A stretch of 64,000 nucleotides of DNA, taken from positions 62,001 through 126,000 of the forward strand of contig JAIEMV010000002.1 of NCBI GenBank assembly GCA_019751875.1, in the 5' to 3' direction. Position numbers and translations under genes: made by a program. The notes under the pieces were generated by a model, which searched no databases, was not told where the DNA came from, and saw only the letters and a program-made list of their open reading frames with translations. This DNA comes from Hyphomicrobium sp. (GTDB taxonomy: Bacteria > Pseudomonadota > Alphaproteobacteria > Rhizobiales > Hyphomicrobiaceae). Positions 52,838-61,670 of the stretch are shown here, piece after piece. Each line of letters begins with the position of its first letter. The first letter of the stretch is position 1.

Positions 52838-54123
52838 GAGTTGCTCTGGTCAACCCACGCTGGGATTACACAGGCAGCATCTATTTCGGATGCCGCGCGC
52901 CGCATCTTCCGCTCGAATTTGGCTACGCGCGCGCCCTCCTACAGGATCAGAAGCACGATGTGCTCCTAATCGATGCGCACGCCTCAGACTTGAGCCATTC
53001 CGATACCGCAGATGCAGTCGCCGCTTTCGGCGCAGAGATGACGGTGATCGCCACGGCGCCGACTTACCTCTTTTGGCGCTGTGCTCCACCGGAACTGCGC
53101 GTGCCAATTCAATTGATCACCGAACTTGATCACCGAGGCGGTCGCACGATCGTAGTCGGACCGCATGGCTCGGTCACCCCAGCGGCAACGCTGCGGAAAC
53201 TGCAAGCCGATATCGTGGTTCTCGGCGAATGCGAAGATGCCCTGGTTGAACTCGCATCGGATCCGGCGCGGCAAGTTGCAGGCACGGCTTCGCTCAATGA
53301 CGGGCACATCGTCCTGAACGGCCGATCACGCGCAACCGACATGACAACACTCCCGGCTCTGGTTTGGGAGGATGAGATCATCCACCGCCACGACCATCAC
53401 CACCATCGCTTTGATCGGGAACCGACCGGCCCTGGCGCGGAAGTCGAGGCCTCGCGCGGCTGCCCCTATCACTGCTCATTTTGCGCAAAAATGGATTATC
53501 GGGATGCCTACCGTCGCCGCAACATCGACGTCATATTGAAAGAAATTGATGGCCTAGTCGCTCAGGGCGTTCAGTACCTCTACTTCATCGATGAAATATT
53601 TTTGCCAAACCGGCCCCTGCTCGACGCGCTGATCCAGCGCCCCATCGAATTTGGTGTGCAAACCCGCATTGATCTCTGGTCGTCGGAACTCCTCGAATTG
53701 CTCGGACGTGCCGGCTGCGTCTCGATCGAGGCCGGCGTTGAAAGCCTTACGGAAGCGGGTCGCCACTCGCTCGACAAAAAGTGCCGCTTGTCCACCGAGG
53801 AACTTGCCGATCGCCTCATCGCGGCACGGCGCCAGGTTCCCTTCGTTCAAGCCAACTTGATTGCAATGGCGGATGACGAAGCGGATCTAGTCATGAAATG
53901 GCGTGAGCGGCTTCAGCGCCACGGTGTGTGGGCCAACGACCCCGTACCGCTTTATCCCTATCCCAGTTCCCCGGAATATAGACGGCTTTTCGGGGCGCCC
54001 GACGACTTTGCCTGGGAACGTGCTCACGCCCATTATCTTGCGCAGTTCCCGCATTTCAGTGACATCCAGGAGATTCAACCCAGCCCACTGCAAGATCTGG
54101 AGGAGGCGTGTCTCCACGGTTGA
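52834..54123 (+). CDS. B12-binding-domain radical SAM enzyme (TIGR04295 type)
   Basis: A 429-residue enzyme. An N-terminal cobalamin-binding Rossmann-like domain (VALVNPRWDYTGSIYFG, then VVGPHGSVTP, VVLGECEDALVEL) is followed by the radical SAM core with the 4Fe-4S motif Cys210-x3-Cys214-x2-Cys217 (CPYHCSFC), YFIDEIFLPNR and IEAGVESL. Class B radical SAM enzymes of this form catalyse methylations at unreactive carbons or other radical changes. I recall the family as TIGR04295, tied to glycan-type clusters in Hyphomicrobiales. It overlaps neighbours by ATGA and TGATG junctions. Confidence 0.87.
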   Translation: MRVALVNPRWDYTGSIYFGCRAPHLPLEFGYARALLQDQKHDVLLIDAHASDLSHSDTADAVAAFGAEMTVIATAPTYLFWRCAPPELRVPIQLITELDHRGGRTIVVGPHGSVTPAATLRKLQADIVVLGECEDALVELASDPARQVAGTASLNDGHIVLNGRSRATDMTTLPALVWEDEIIHRHDHHHHRFDREPTGPGAEVEASRGCPYHCSFCAKMDYRDAYRRRNIDVILKEIDGLVAQGVQYLYFIDEIFLPNRPLLDALIQRPIEFGVQTRIDLWSSELLELLGRAGCVSIEAGVESLTEAGRHSLDKKCRLSTEELADRLIAARRQVPFVQANLIAMADDEADLVMKWRERLQRHGVWANDPVPLYPYPSSPEYRRLFGAPDDFAWERAHAHYLAQFPHFSDIQEIQPSPLQDLEEACLHG

Positions 54124-55232
54124 TGAAATCATTCCGCCATGTCTTCATGAGTACGGACGCCGCTGGTGGCGTATGGACGTACGCTCTCGATCTTGTTCGA
54201 GCTTTGGCGGCACACGGCATCAACGTTACGCTGGGTGTTCTCGGGCCGTCACCTTCGCTTGCCCAGCAACGTGAAGCCGCCGCCGTGGCATCTCTTGATT
54301 TGCAAATTATCGGCCTGCCTCTCGATTGGACGGCAACTGACCTGAACCAAGTCGACGAAGTCTCTAGCGGTCTGCAGCAAATCGCTTCAGCCTGTGGTGC
54401 CGATCTTGTCCACCTCAACGCACCCGCTCACTCGGGACGGCGAAGCTGGAAGCTTCCACTCGTGGTCACGTGCCATTCGTGTGTCGCCACGTGGTGGCGA
54501 GCGCAGTCAAAACACGATTTACCTCCAGACCTCCAATGGCGACGAAACTGCACGGAAGCCGGACTAAGATTAGCCGACAAGGTCATCGTCCCGAGTTACG
54601 GCTTTGCACACATGCTTCAGCAGGAGTACGGTCTCCAGCCCCATCTGACAGTTGTCCTGAACGGCCGCATTGAACCCGAGAGCAGCCGACGCCAACCCAG
54701 CCACATCCTGATAGCCGGACGCCTTTGGGACCGCGCGAAGAACGTCACGATCATTGACGAGGCGGCAGACCGAGCGCACTTGCTGGTCCGGGCTGCGGGG
54801 CCTGTCACCGGCCCAAACGGCGAACACGCACAGCTCCATCATCTGACAACCCTCGGCGTGCTCAGCCCTGCGCAACTATCCGAAGAGTATGCCGACGCCA
54901 AGATCTTTGTTTCTGTCCCATTGTACGAGCCGTTCGGCTTAAGCGTCTTGGAAGCGGCGCAACACGGCTGCGCGCTCGTCCTCTCCAACATCTCAACGCT
55001 ACGAGAACTGTGGTCCGATGCGGCTGTTTTCGTCGATCCCCGTGATGCGGAGCAGCTGACAAACTGTCTGCAGCGCCTGAACCGCGACGCAGATTTATGC
55101 CGCAGCCTTGGCAGACGCGCAGCCGAAATAGCCAGACGTTACACACCTGAGCGCATGCTGGTCGGAACACTCAGGGCCTACAATGATGCGGTAGCATCGC
55201 ATTTCAGTTCTATGTCTGAACATTGCGGGTGA
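54123..55232 (+). CDS. Glycosyltransferase family 4
   Basis: A 369-residue GT-B glycosyltransferase from ATG 54123, which overlaps the preceding stop by one base. The N-terminal domain carries STDAAGGVWTYALDLVRAL, a typical GT4 start. The C-terminal domain has ILIAGRLWDRAKN and the nucleotide-sugar motif EPFGLSVLEAAQHGCALVLS (E-x7-E). No membrane segment is seen. A GTG start at 54108 would add five residues but leaves no room for a ribosome-binding site. Confidence 0.88.
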   Translation: MKSFRHVFMSTDAAGGVWTYALDLVRALAAHGINVTLGVLGPSPSLAQQREAAAVASLDLQIIGLPLDWTATDLNQVDEVSSGLQQIASACGADLVHLNAPAHSGRRSWKLPLVVTCHSCVATWWRAQSKHDLPPDLQWRRNCTEAGLRLADKVIVPSYGFAHMLQQEYGLQPHLTVVLNGRIEPESSRRQPSHILIAGRLWDRAKNVTIIDEAADRAHLLVRAAGPVTGPNGEHAQLHHLTTLGVLSPAQLSEEYADAKIFVSVPLYEPFGLSVLEAAQHGCALVLSNISTLRELWSDAAVFVDPRDAEQLTNCLQRLNRDADLCRSLGRRAAEIARRYTPERMLVGTLRAYNDAVASHFSSMSEHCG

Positions 55233-55238
55233 CGTGCG

Positions 55239-56351
55239 ATGAAGATCGTCTATTTCAGCCACGCACTCACGTCCTGCTGGAACCACGGCAATGCGCACTT
55301 TCAGCGCGGTTTATTGCGTGAGCTGCAGGCCATGGGGCACAGTATTGCCGCATTTGAGCCAGCCGACAGTTGGAGCCGGCAAAACCTTATCGTCGATCAG
55401 GGGCAAACCGCGGTCTCCAATTTCCAATCCCAGTTTCCCGAATTGCGGGTGCACACCTACAACGGCACGGCGGATGTTTCGTCTGCTCTCGACGGTGCCC
55501 AGTTGGCGATCGTTCACGAATGGACCGATCCCGCCGTCGTATCCGCCATCGGCCGGCATGGGTCGAGCACACCCGGGCTGACCATTTTGTTCCACGACAC
55601 GCACCACCGGGCGGTCAGTGATCCAGCAGCAATGCGCGCCTACGATTTGTCCGCATATGACGGAATTCTCGCATTTGGACAATCACTAGCCGACGTATAC
55701 GAACGGCATGGTTGGGGCTCACGTGCGTTCGTGTTCCATGAAGCAGCTGATACCGCGCTCTTCCATCCGGCATCCATCCCGCTTTCAGATCGGCAGGGCG
55801 CAATCTGGATTGGCAACTGGGGCGATGGGGAGCGGACCCGCGAAATCCAAGCCTATCTCCTGCGCCCAGCGCGCGATGCCGGCCTCAGTCTCGAGATTCA
55901 TGGCGTACGCTACCCCGATGATGCGGAGATCATGCTGCAATCCTTTGGCGCCCGCTACAGGGGCTGGATTGCAAATGCGTGCGTACCGCAAGCCTTCGCT
56001 GCCCACCGCCTCACGGTACACGTGCCGCGCCGGTTCTACAGGACGGTGCTCCCCGGCATCCCGACCATTCGCGTTTTCGAAGCGCTTGCATGCGGCATCC
56101 CCCTCATCAGTGCTCCATGGTTCGACTGCGAAGGCCTCTTCAGGCCAGGCAAAGATTATCTCACGGCTGCCAGCACGGAAGAGATGTCCCGGGCCATGCG
56201 AGACATCGTTGCCGACGATAGCTTAGCAAGTGATCTCATCGACCGCGGCTGGCAACGCATTCGCGATTTTCACACCTGCCGACACCGCGCAGAACAATTG
56301 CTTGCGATCGCCACATCCATCACGCCATCACTCGAGGAGGCACTTGTATGA
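55239..56351 (+). CDS. CgeB-like glycosyltransferase, copy 1
   Basis: A 370-residue GT-B-type protein of the CgeB/spore-maturation glycosyltransferase group. The N-terminus KIVYFSHALTSCWNHGNAHF resembles the two following genes, and the C-terminal donor site reads TIRVFEALACGIPLISAPW, then LFRPGKDYLTA. CgeB in Bacillus subtilis is thought to glycosylate the spore surface; alphaproteobacterial members act in other glycan pathways. No transmembrane segment is visible. The next gene overlaps its stop by four bases. Confidence 0.85.
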   Translation: MKIVYFSHALTSCWNHGNAHFQRGLLRELQAMGHSIAAFEPADSWSRQNLIVDQGQTAVSNFQSQFPELRVHTYNGTADVSSALDGAQLAIVHEWTDPAVVSAIGRHGSSTPGLTILFHDTHHRAVSDPAAMRAYDLSAYDGILAFGQSLADVYERHGWGSRAFVFHEAADTALFHPASIPLSDRQGAIWIGNWGDGERTREIQAYLLRPARDAGLSLEIHGVRYPDDAEIMLQSFGARYRGWIANACVPQAFAAHRLTVHVPRRFYRTVLPGIPTIRVFEALACGIPLISAPWFDCEGLFRPGKDYLTAASTEEMSRAMRDIVADDSLASDLIDRGWQRIRDFHTCRHRAEQLLAIATSITPSLEEALV

Positions 56352-57463
56352 GCCTCAAGATTTCCGTCCTCGGCTCAAGTCTGCTGTCGAGCTATTGGAA
56401 CGGCGCGGCCACCTACTACCGCGGGATTATTCGCGCGCTGGATCGCCTCGGCTGCAGAACCACCTTTTACGAACCGGACGCATTCGATCGCCAGTCGCAT
56501 CGCGACATGGATCCACCGTCCTGGGCTGAGGTCGTCGTCTATCCCGCGACTGCCGAAGCCATACAGAACGTCTGTCGCGAGGCCGCTGGCGCCGACATTG
56601 TGATCAAAGCCAGCGGCGTAGGCGTATTCGACGATGAACTGATGCGGGGCACGCTTATCGAAGGACACCCAAGGCTTATCCGCATTTTCTGGGATGTCGA
56701 CGCGCCAGCAACCCTGAGCGCGATGGCAGCCGATCTCCGCCACCCCCTGCGCGCCGCAGTACCGCAACTCGATGCAGTCTTAACGTATGGAGGCGGCCCT
56801 CCAGTCATTGCGGCCTACAAGCGTTTTGGCGCGCGCCAATGCATACCAATCTACAACGCGCTGGACCCCAAGACACATCATCCTGTCGCTCACGATCCCA
56901 AATACGCCTGCGATCTTGCCTTCCTGGGCAATCGCCTGCCCGACCGTGAAAATCGCGTCAACCGTTTCTTCTTCCAAGCCGCCCGGCGCCTTCCCCACCA
57001 TAGTTTTCTTCTTGGTGGCGCCGGATGGGAGAGCTGGCAGTTGCCACCGAACGTCCGCCACATCGGACACGTCCCGACGCAGGATCACAACGCCTTCAAC
57101 GTCTCCCCCCGCGCCGTTATCAACATCGCCCGCGACAGCATGGCCGATATCGGCTTCTCCCCGGCCACGCGCGTTTTTGAAGCCGCCGGCGCCGGCGCTT
57201 GCCTGATCACGGATGCTTGGGAGGGCATAGACATGTTCCTCCGTCCGGGCACGGAAATCCTCGTTGCTCGTGATGACGCAGACGTAGCACGCTTCCTCTC
57301 GCAACTGACGAGCAAGCAAGCCCGCGATATAGGACAGGCCGCTCTACAGCGGGTTCTCCGCGATCACACCTACGACAAGCGCGCACGGATCGTGCTTGCA
57401 ATTCTAGAGCAGGCTTTGGCGAAGAAGGTCAGCAGCACAACTGCTGAACAGGTGCGCGCATGA
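56348..57463 (+). CDS. CgeB-like glycosyltransferase, copy 2
   Basis: A 371-residue paralogue of the gene upstream: ISVLGSSLLSSYWNGAATYY at the N-terminus and TRVFEAAGAGACLITDAW followed by MFLRPGTEILVA as donor site. Middle motifs (DLAFLGNRLPDRENRVNRF) are the CgeB-type signature. It overlaps both neighbours by four bases. Divergence among the three paralogues is high, so each probably adds a different sugar or acts at a different step. Confidence 0.85.
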   Translation: MSLKISVLGSSLLSSYWNGAATYYRGIIRALDRLGCRTTFYEPDAFDRQSHRDMDPPSWAEVVVYPATAEAIQNVCREAAGADIVIKASGVGVFDDELMRGTLIEGHPRLIRIFWDVDAPATLSAMAADLRHPLRAAVPQLDAVLTYGGGPPVIAAYKRFGARQCIPIYNALDPKTHHPVAHDPKYACDLAFLGNRLPDRENRVNRFFFQAARRLPHHSFLLGGAGWESWQLPPNVRHIGHVPTQDHNAFNVSPRAVINIARDSMADIGFSPATRVFEAAGAGACLITDAWEGIDMFLRPGTEILVARDDADVARFLSQLTSKQARDIGQAALQRVLRDHTYDKRARIVLAILEQALAKKVSSTTAEQVRA

Positions 57464-58584
57464 AGATGGTTGTCCTGGGATTAAGCTTATCTTCCTCATG
57501 GGGCAACGGCCACGCAACGACTTATCGCGCGCTTCTCAAAGCTCTCGCGCACCGCGGCCATGAGATCCTCTTTCTTGAGCGCGACGTTTCCTGGTACGCC
57601 GTCCACCGCGATCTCCTCAAACCGGACTATTGCTGTCTGCGGTTCTATCAAGAACCTGCCGACCTTCGCCACTATACCAGAGAGATCGAAACGGCCGAAA
57701 TTGTCATCATCGGCTCATTCGTCCCCGACGGAATAGAGATTGCGGACTGGGCGCTTCCTCTCGCCCGCGGGATGACAGCCTTCTACGACATCGATACACC
57801 CGCAACCTTTTCCGCCATCCGTGACGGCACATGCGCCTATCTCGCCGCCCGCCAAATCCCCAAGTTTGACCTCTATCTCTCTTTCACCGGTGGCCCACTC
57901 CTGCGCCAGATAGAACAGACTTTCGCCGCCCGCGCCGCCCGCGCCCTCTACTGCGCCGTGGACACGGAGATTTGCCGACCTCTCGAACTCGATCCGCTGT
58001 GGGATATCGGATACCTTGGCACCTACAGCGCTGACCGCCAGCCCGCGCTCGAAAAGTTTTTGATTGAACCTGCCCTTCGCTCACCCGATAAAAGCTTTGT
58101 GGTCGCCGGTGCGCAATATCCGGAAACGGTTCTCTGGCCTTCAAACGTGCATCGCATCGACCATATCGCGCCAGACGGTTTGCCTGAATTCTTTGCCAAG
58201 ATCCGCTGGGCTCTCAACATCACCCGATCCGAGATGATCGACGCAGGCTTTAGTCCAAGCGTCCGCCTGTTCGAGGCCGCCGCATGTGGCGCGCCCATAA
58301 TCTCTGACCGCTGGCGCGGGTTGGAAAAGCTATTCTCCGTCGGCGAGGAAATAATTCTGGCAGATGACACCACTGATGTTCTCGCAGCCCTATCTCTACC
58401 TGAGACCAGGAGGCTCGCGATCGCAGCCGCTGCCCGCACACAAATTCTCTCCGCTCATTCTGCCGAACACCGCGCTGCGGAACTTGAAACGATTATCGCT
58501 GAAATACGCACGGTAAAACTCCACTCTGCGAATATCGATCGAGAATTGGCAGCCTGGAACCGAAGCGCAGCAATTCGGTTATGA
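57460..58584 (+). CDS. CgeB-like glycosyltransferase, copy 3
   Basis: A 374-residue third paralogue. MVVLGLSLSSSWGNGHATTY corresponds to the start of copy 2; WDIGYLGTYSADRQPALEKF is the middle signature; VRLFEAAACGAPIISDRW and LFSVGEEIILADD form the donor site. No signal peptide or membrane segment. The stop is 42 bases from the last gene of the operon. Confidence 0.85.
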   Translation: MKMVVLGLSLSSSWGNGHATTYRALLKALAHRGHEILFLERDVSWYAVHRDLLKPDYCCLRFYQEPADLRHYTREIETAEIVIIGSFVPDGIEIADWALPLARGMTAFYDIDTPATFSAIRDGTCAYLAARQIPKFDLYLSFTGGPLLRQIEQTFAARAARALYCAVDTEICRPLELDPLWDIGYLGTYSADRQPALEKFLIEPALRSPDKSFVVAGAQYPETVLWPSNVHRIDHIAPDGLPEFFAKIRWALNITRSEMIDAGFSPSVRLFEAAACGAPIISDRWRGLEKLFSVGEEIILADDTTDVLAALSLPETRRLAIAAAARTQILSAHSAEHRAAELETIIAEIRTVKLHSANIDRELAAWNRSAAIRL

Positions 58585-58626
58585 CGGCGGCGGCTATTAC
58601 CGTCTCAATAAAATGGAGTGCATGAG

Positions 58627-59655
58627 ATGGCAAAAGGCGGAACCTCGCAGAGAGTGTTAGTCGCCGGTGCAGCCGGCTTTATCGGATCGCACCTATGCGA
58701 CGCCCTTATCCACCGTGGGGATACCGTCATCGGCCTCGACAATTTTTATACAGGCCTGCCACGAAACATTGCTCACCTGAAAGAGCACCCTCAGTTCACG
58801 TTTGTGCGCGCCGATGTCATCGACCCGCTCCCACTGTCCTTGCGTGCCGATCTGATTTTCAATCTCGCATGCGCCGCCTCGCCGCCCCACTACCAGGCCG
58901 ACCCGATCCACACGATGCTGACCAGCGTAATGGGGACGCGCAATCTGCTCGCATTAGCCGCCGACTGTGGCGCGCGGTTCGTGCTCGCATCCACCAGCGA
59001 AGTATACGGCGATCCGCTGGTTCACCCGCAAGTCGAAAGCTACTTCGGTAATGTCAACCAAACCGGTCCCCGTGCCTGCTATGACGAAGGCAAGCGCGCA
59101 GCCGAAACGCTCTGCTTCGACTACATGCGCGCCGGCCGCGCGGACGTACGCGTGGCAAGAATTTTCAACACCTATGGTCCGCGGATGCGTCCCGACGATG
59201 GGCGTGTGATCTCAAACATCATCACGCAAGCTCTGGAGAACCGGGATATCACGATCTACGGCGATGGCGCCCAGACGCGCTCCTTCTGTTTCGTCAACGA
59301 CCTCGTTGCCGGTCTCTTGCTCCTGGCGAGCCATAGGTCCGCAATTTTCAAGGCTATCAACTTAGGCAATCCGACTGAACTAACCGTATGCGAGTTGGCG
59401 GCTCGAGTTCTCGCGATGACCGGCTCCCGCTCGAGCATCGCCTTGATGGACCTACCCGTCGACGATCCGAAGCGCCGCAAACCGGATATAACGGCAGCAC
59501 AGCGCCTGCTCGGGTGGACGCCGAAGGTTCCACTTGAAGAAGGCTTGCGCGACACGATCCGCTGGTTCGCCGCAGGCCACCTGAAGCCCACTGTGCAGGA
59601 CCGTCGGCAGCGCGTGCGCGCCTCCCACCAGATCAACTCGCCCCGATCAGCCTGA
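58627..59655 (+). CDS. UDP-glucuronate decarboxylase-like SDR
   Basis: A 342-residue extended SDR from ATG 58627, with GGAG eight bases upstream. The pattern is that of UDP-xylose synthase (UXS): VLVAGAAGFIGSHLCD, FNLACAASPPHYQADPIHT, STSEVYGDPLVHPQ, catalytic Tyr and Lys in YDEGKRAAETL, and ARIFNTYGPRMRPDDGRV. UXS converts UDP-glucuronate to UDP-xylose, a plausible donor for the glycosyltransferases just upstream. The C-terminal 25 residues are basic and not conserved. It ends the eight-gene operon. Confidence 0.88.
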   Translation: MAKGGTSQRVLVAGAAGFIGSHLCDALIHRGDTVIGLDNFYTGLPRNIAHLKEHPQFTFVRADVIDPLPLSLRADLIFNLACAASPPHYQADPIHTMLTSVMGTRNLLALAADCGARFVLASTSEVYGDPLVHPQVESYFGNVNQTGPRACYDEGKRAAETLCFDYMRAGRADVRVARIFNTYGPRMRPDDGRVISNIITQALENRDITIYGDGAQTRSFCFVNDLVAGLLLLASHRSAIFKAINLGNPTELTVCELAARVLAMTGSRSSIALMDLPVDDPKRRKPDITAAQRLLGWTPKVPLEEGLRDTIRWFAAGHLKPTVQDRRQRVRASHQINSPRSA

Positions 59656-59849
59656 GTTTAGGTTCAAGATCGACAACGACCTGCGGTAGTGAGGGCAGCC
59701 TTTGTCGCGTTGATCGCGTCAACGTGCTCTGGCTCGAGCACCATGAGCGCTCACTACTCCGCGGCGTTGCTAACGGGCGCATAGTTCCGTATGTGCGCCG
59801 ATCAACCTGCTCGAGTTGGCCCTCGTCCTCCGTCATGGGCCGCAGCGGC
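59656..59849. other. Intergenic region, no gene called
   Basis: About 190 bases after the glycan operon. On the minus strand an open frame continues from the Mn-catalase remnant, but its product is not recognisable. No terminator hairpin was found after the operon stop. Confidence 0.4.
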
Positions 59850-60179
59850 TGATGATCGAATTGACCTTTGGCATCAGCGGACGCACCATGTGCCCAGCGG
59901 CCGCCACACGATCACGTGCTGCAGGTTCATTCCGGCTAAAATGGCGTCCTCAATCCGAGCGCCGCCCAACGTCGCTCCGACAAGTGTATTCCTCGCCATT
60001 TCTTCCTGCACTTCGCCGGGTGACGTCTCCAGCAGCGGGGCAATCATCGTTGCCAGCATCTCCACGTGCCCGATTTCCTCGGTTGCACTGTCTAGGATCA
60101 TATCCTTTTACTTCTGCGGATTACGGCATGACCAACCCTGGAGAAGGTACGTCATGAAGAAGCTGATCTCTCCCCACTG
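59850..60179 (-). pseudogene. Manganese catalase remnant with stop codon and frameshift
   Basis: Reading from 60179 on the minus strand gives QWGEISFFMTYLLQGWSCR, then NPQK, an in-frame TAA, and KDMILDSATEEIGHVEML with ATMIAPLLE. This is the core of the Mn (non-haem) catalase family, including Glu and His ligands of the di-manganese site (GEIS, EEIGHVE). The frame breaks again near 59908: after MNLQHVIV the family-like continuation GGRWAHGASADAKGQFD is in another frame. The N-terminus is absent or unrecognisable and the C-terminal part decays. At least two lesions make it a pseudogene. Confidence 0.75.
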
Positions 60180-60518
60180 ATTTCGCCTCAGTCGTCCATC
60201 TTTCGTGGCGCAACTGCTGGTTAGTCCCGCTCTATACATAAGCATCCTTCGACGAATCCTGCTGTTCGTTGGTTCGATTGGGACGACTGATGAACGAAGC
60301 TATGACGATTGCGAGAATGACAACGGCGAGCAGCGTGATAAAGCCAAGCATCATCACCAGTTTCCTGTTTCCTATGAGACCGCAGCAGAAGGCCTAAACC
60401 AGCACTTGTTGCGCAAGTTCCGACGCGGCCATGAAATGCTCACGTCGATCCGCCGACAAAGAAGGCTGCTTTTTGATATTGTGAAGGAGGACGGTGGGGC
60501 TTTAATGGGGGAACGGAC
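60180..60518. other. Gap with one short gene; promoter region of the antiporter
   Basis: A region of about 340 bases. Apart from the short minus-strand frame listed separately (60232-60354), I see no gene. Its right end should carry the promoter and ribosome-binding site (GGGGGAA) for the antiporter gene. Confidence 0.4.
60232..60354 (-). CDS. 40-residue single-pass membrane peptide
   Basis: A short frame from ATG 60354 (or ATG 60351) to a TAG at 60232-60234. The product starts MMLGFITLLAVVILAIVIA, one clear transmembrane helix, then SFISRPNRTNEQQ and a polar tail. AGGAAA lies about nine bases before the start. The hydrophobic-then-polar pattern and the ribosome-binding site argue for a real small protein. 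It lies next to the Mn-catalase remnant in what may be a stress-related segment. I do not recognise it. Confidence 0.5.
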   Translation of the reverse strand: MMLGFITLLAVVILAIVIASFISRPNRTNEQQDSSKDAYV

Positions 60519-61529
60519 GTGGGTGATACCGGTCTATTGCTTGGCGGTTTCGTGCTACTGGTTATCGGTGGCGAAATGCTCGTGCGGGGAGCAGTTGCCG
60601 TCGCCGAAAAAATGGGGATGTCACCTCTTCTCATCGGCTTGACACTTGTCGGCCTGGGAACGTCGGCACCGGAACTCGTCACCAGCGTTCAGGCGGCGCT
60701 TGCCGGCTCTCCAGGCATTGCAATCGGCAACATCGTTGGCTCAAGCATCTCCAACATCCTGTTCATCCTCGGCCTCTCGGCACTCATTACACCGATGGCC
60801 ATCCAATCGAAGGCACTGCACCGCGATGGTGCGGTTGTCGTCTTTAGCGCACTCCTCTTCTCTCTCATCTCCTATTTCGCCAGCCTCGACCGCATCATGG
60901 GCTCGATATTCGTAACTGTGCTCGCAACCTATATTGTCTACGCCTACCACCAGGAGAAACTGCCATCGGTTGCAGTGGGTGGCCATACATCGGCCTTCGA
61001 AAAGGCCGAGGCCTTCGGAGAGTTACACGAGGATATGGTCGGCTATGGGCCCGGTGCCGACGCGCGGGCTGAGCAGACCGGCATTGTGTTTGCGCTCCTT
61101 ATCACCATTGGCGGACTCGCAGTTGTCATACTCGGCGGCAAGCTCCTCGTCGACGGCGCCATTGGAATAGCCCGCATCTACGGCATGACCGAAAGGGTCA
61201 TCGGCCTCACAATCGTTGCTATTGGCACCTCAATGCCCGAGTTCGTCACGTCTGTCGTGGCTGCAATACGCAAGCACGGCGATGTCGCGCTCGGGAATAT
61301 CATGGGCTCTAACATCTATAACATCCTCGGCATTGGCGGCATGACCGGTCTGATCCAGCCAACTCACGTTCCGGCTGAGATCGCAAACTTCGATAACCTG
61401 ATAATGGTCGCTGCCAGCGTCGCGATGTTCGCATTTGCCTCGCGCGGTCATCGGATCACCCGCATCGAAGGCGCCGCCCTGCTGTTGGGCTATGTCACCT
61501 ACATCTTCATGCTGCTAGCCAAACCTTAG
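60519..61529 (+). CDS. Calcium/sodium antiporter (CaCA family, YrbG type)
   Basis: A 336-residue membrane protein from GTG 60519, preceded by GGGGGAA. Ten hydrophobic helices in two inverted halves are expected. The two alpha repeats that form the ion path are clear: GLGTSAPELVTSVQAA with GNIVGSSISNILFILG in the first half, and AIGTSMPEFVTSVVAA with GNIMGSNIYNILGIGG in the second. A cytoplasmic loop of about 50 residues joins them. The family exchanges Ca2+ for Na+ or H+. It stands alone upstream of the arsenic operon. Confidence 0.93.
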   Translation: MGDTGLLLGGFVLLVIGGEMLVRGAVAVAEKMGMSPLLIGLTLVGLGTSAPELVTSVQAALAGSPGIAIGNIVGSSISNILFILGLSALITPMAIQSKALHRDGAVVVFSALLFSLISYFASLDRIMGSIFVTVLATYIVYAYHQEKLPSVAVGGHTSAFEKAEAFGELHEDMVGYGPGADARAEQTGIVFALLITIGGLAVVILGGKLLVDGAIGIARIYGMTERVIGLTIVAIGTSMPEFVTSVVAAIRKHGDVALGNIMGSNIYNILGIGGMTGLIQPTHVPAEIANFDNLIMVAASVAMFAFASRGHRITRIEGAALLLGYVTYIFMLLAKP

Positions 61530-61644
61530 CCTGCGACACTCGCGTTCACGCGGCCATCTAGCATTGCCACGAGGCGAAAGCGGCAAATCCAACGTTTGAA
61601 AGCCGCACCAGACATACCCTCTCTTGATCCTAACGCTTGCATAC

Positions 61645-61663
61645 TACTACAATCATTGTAGTA
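61645..61663. promoter_or_regulatory. Palindromic operator next to the arsR start
   Basis: TACTACAAT-C-ATTGTAGTA is a perfect 19-base inverted repeat ending 7 bases before the arsR ATG at 61671; a few bases further out on each side it continues imperfectly. ArsR-family repressors bind such short palindromes over the promoter of their own operon. The AT-rich block also suits a -10 region, so the operator probably overlaps the promoter and the leader is very short. Confidence 0.75.
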
Positions 61664-61670
61664 TGCGGGC

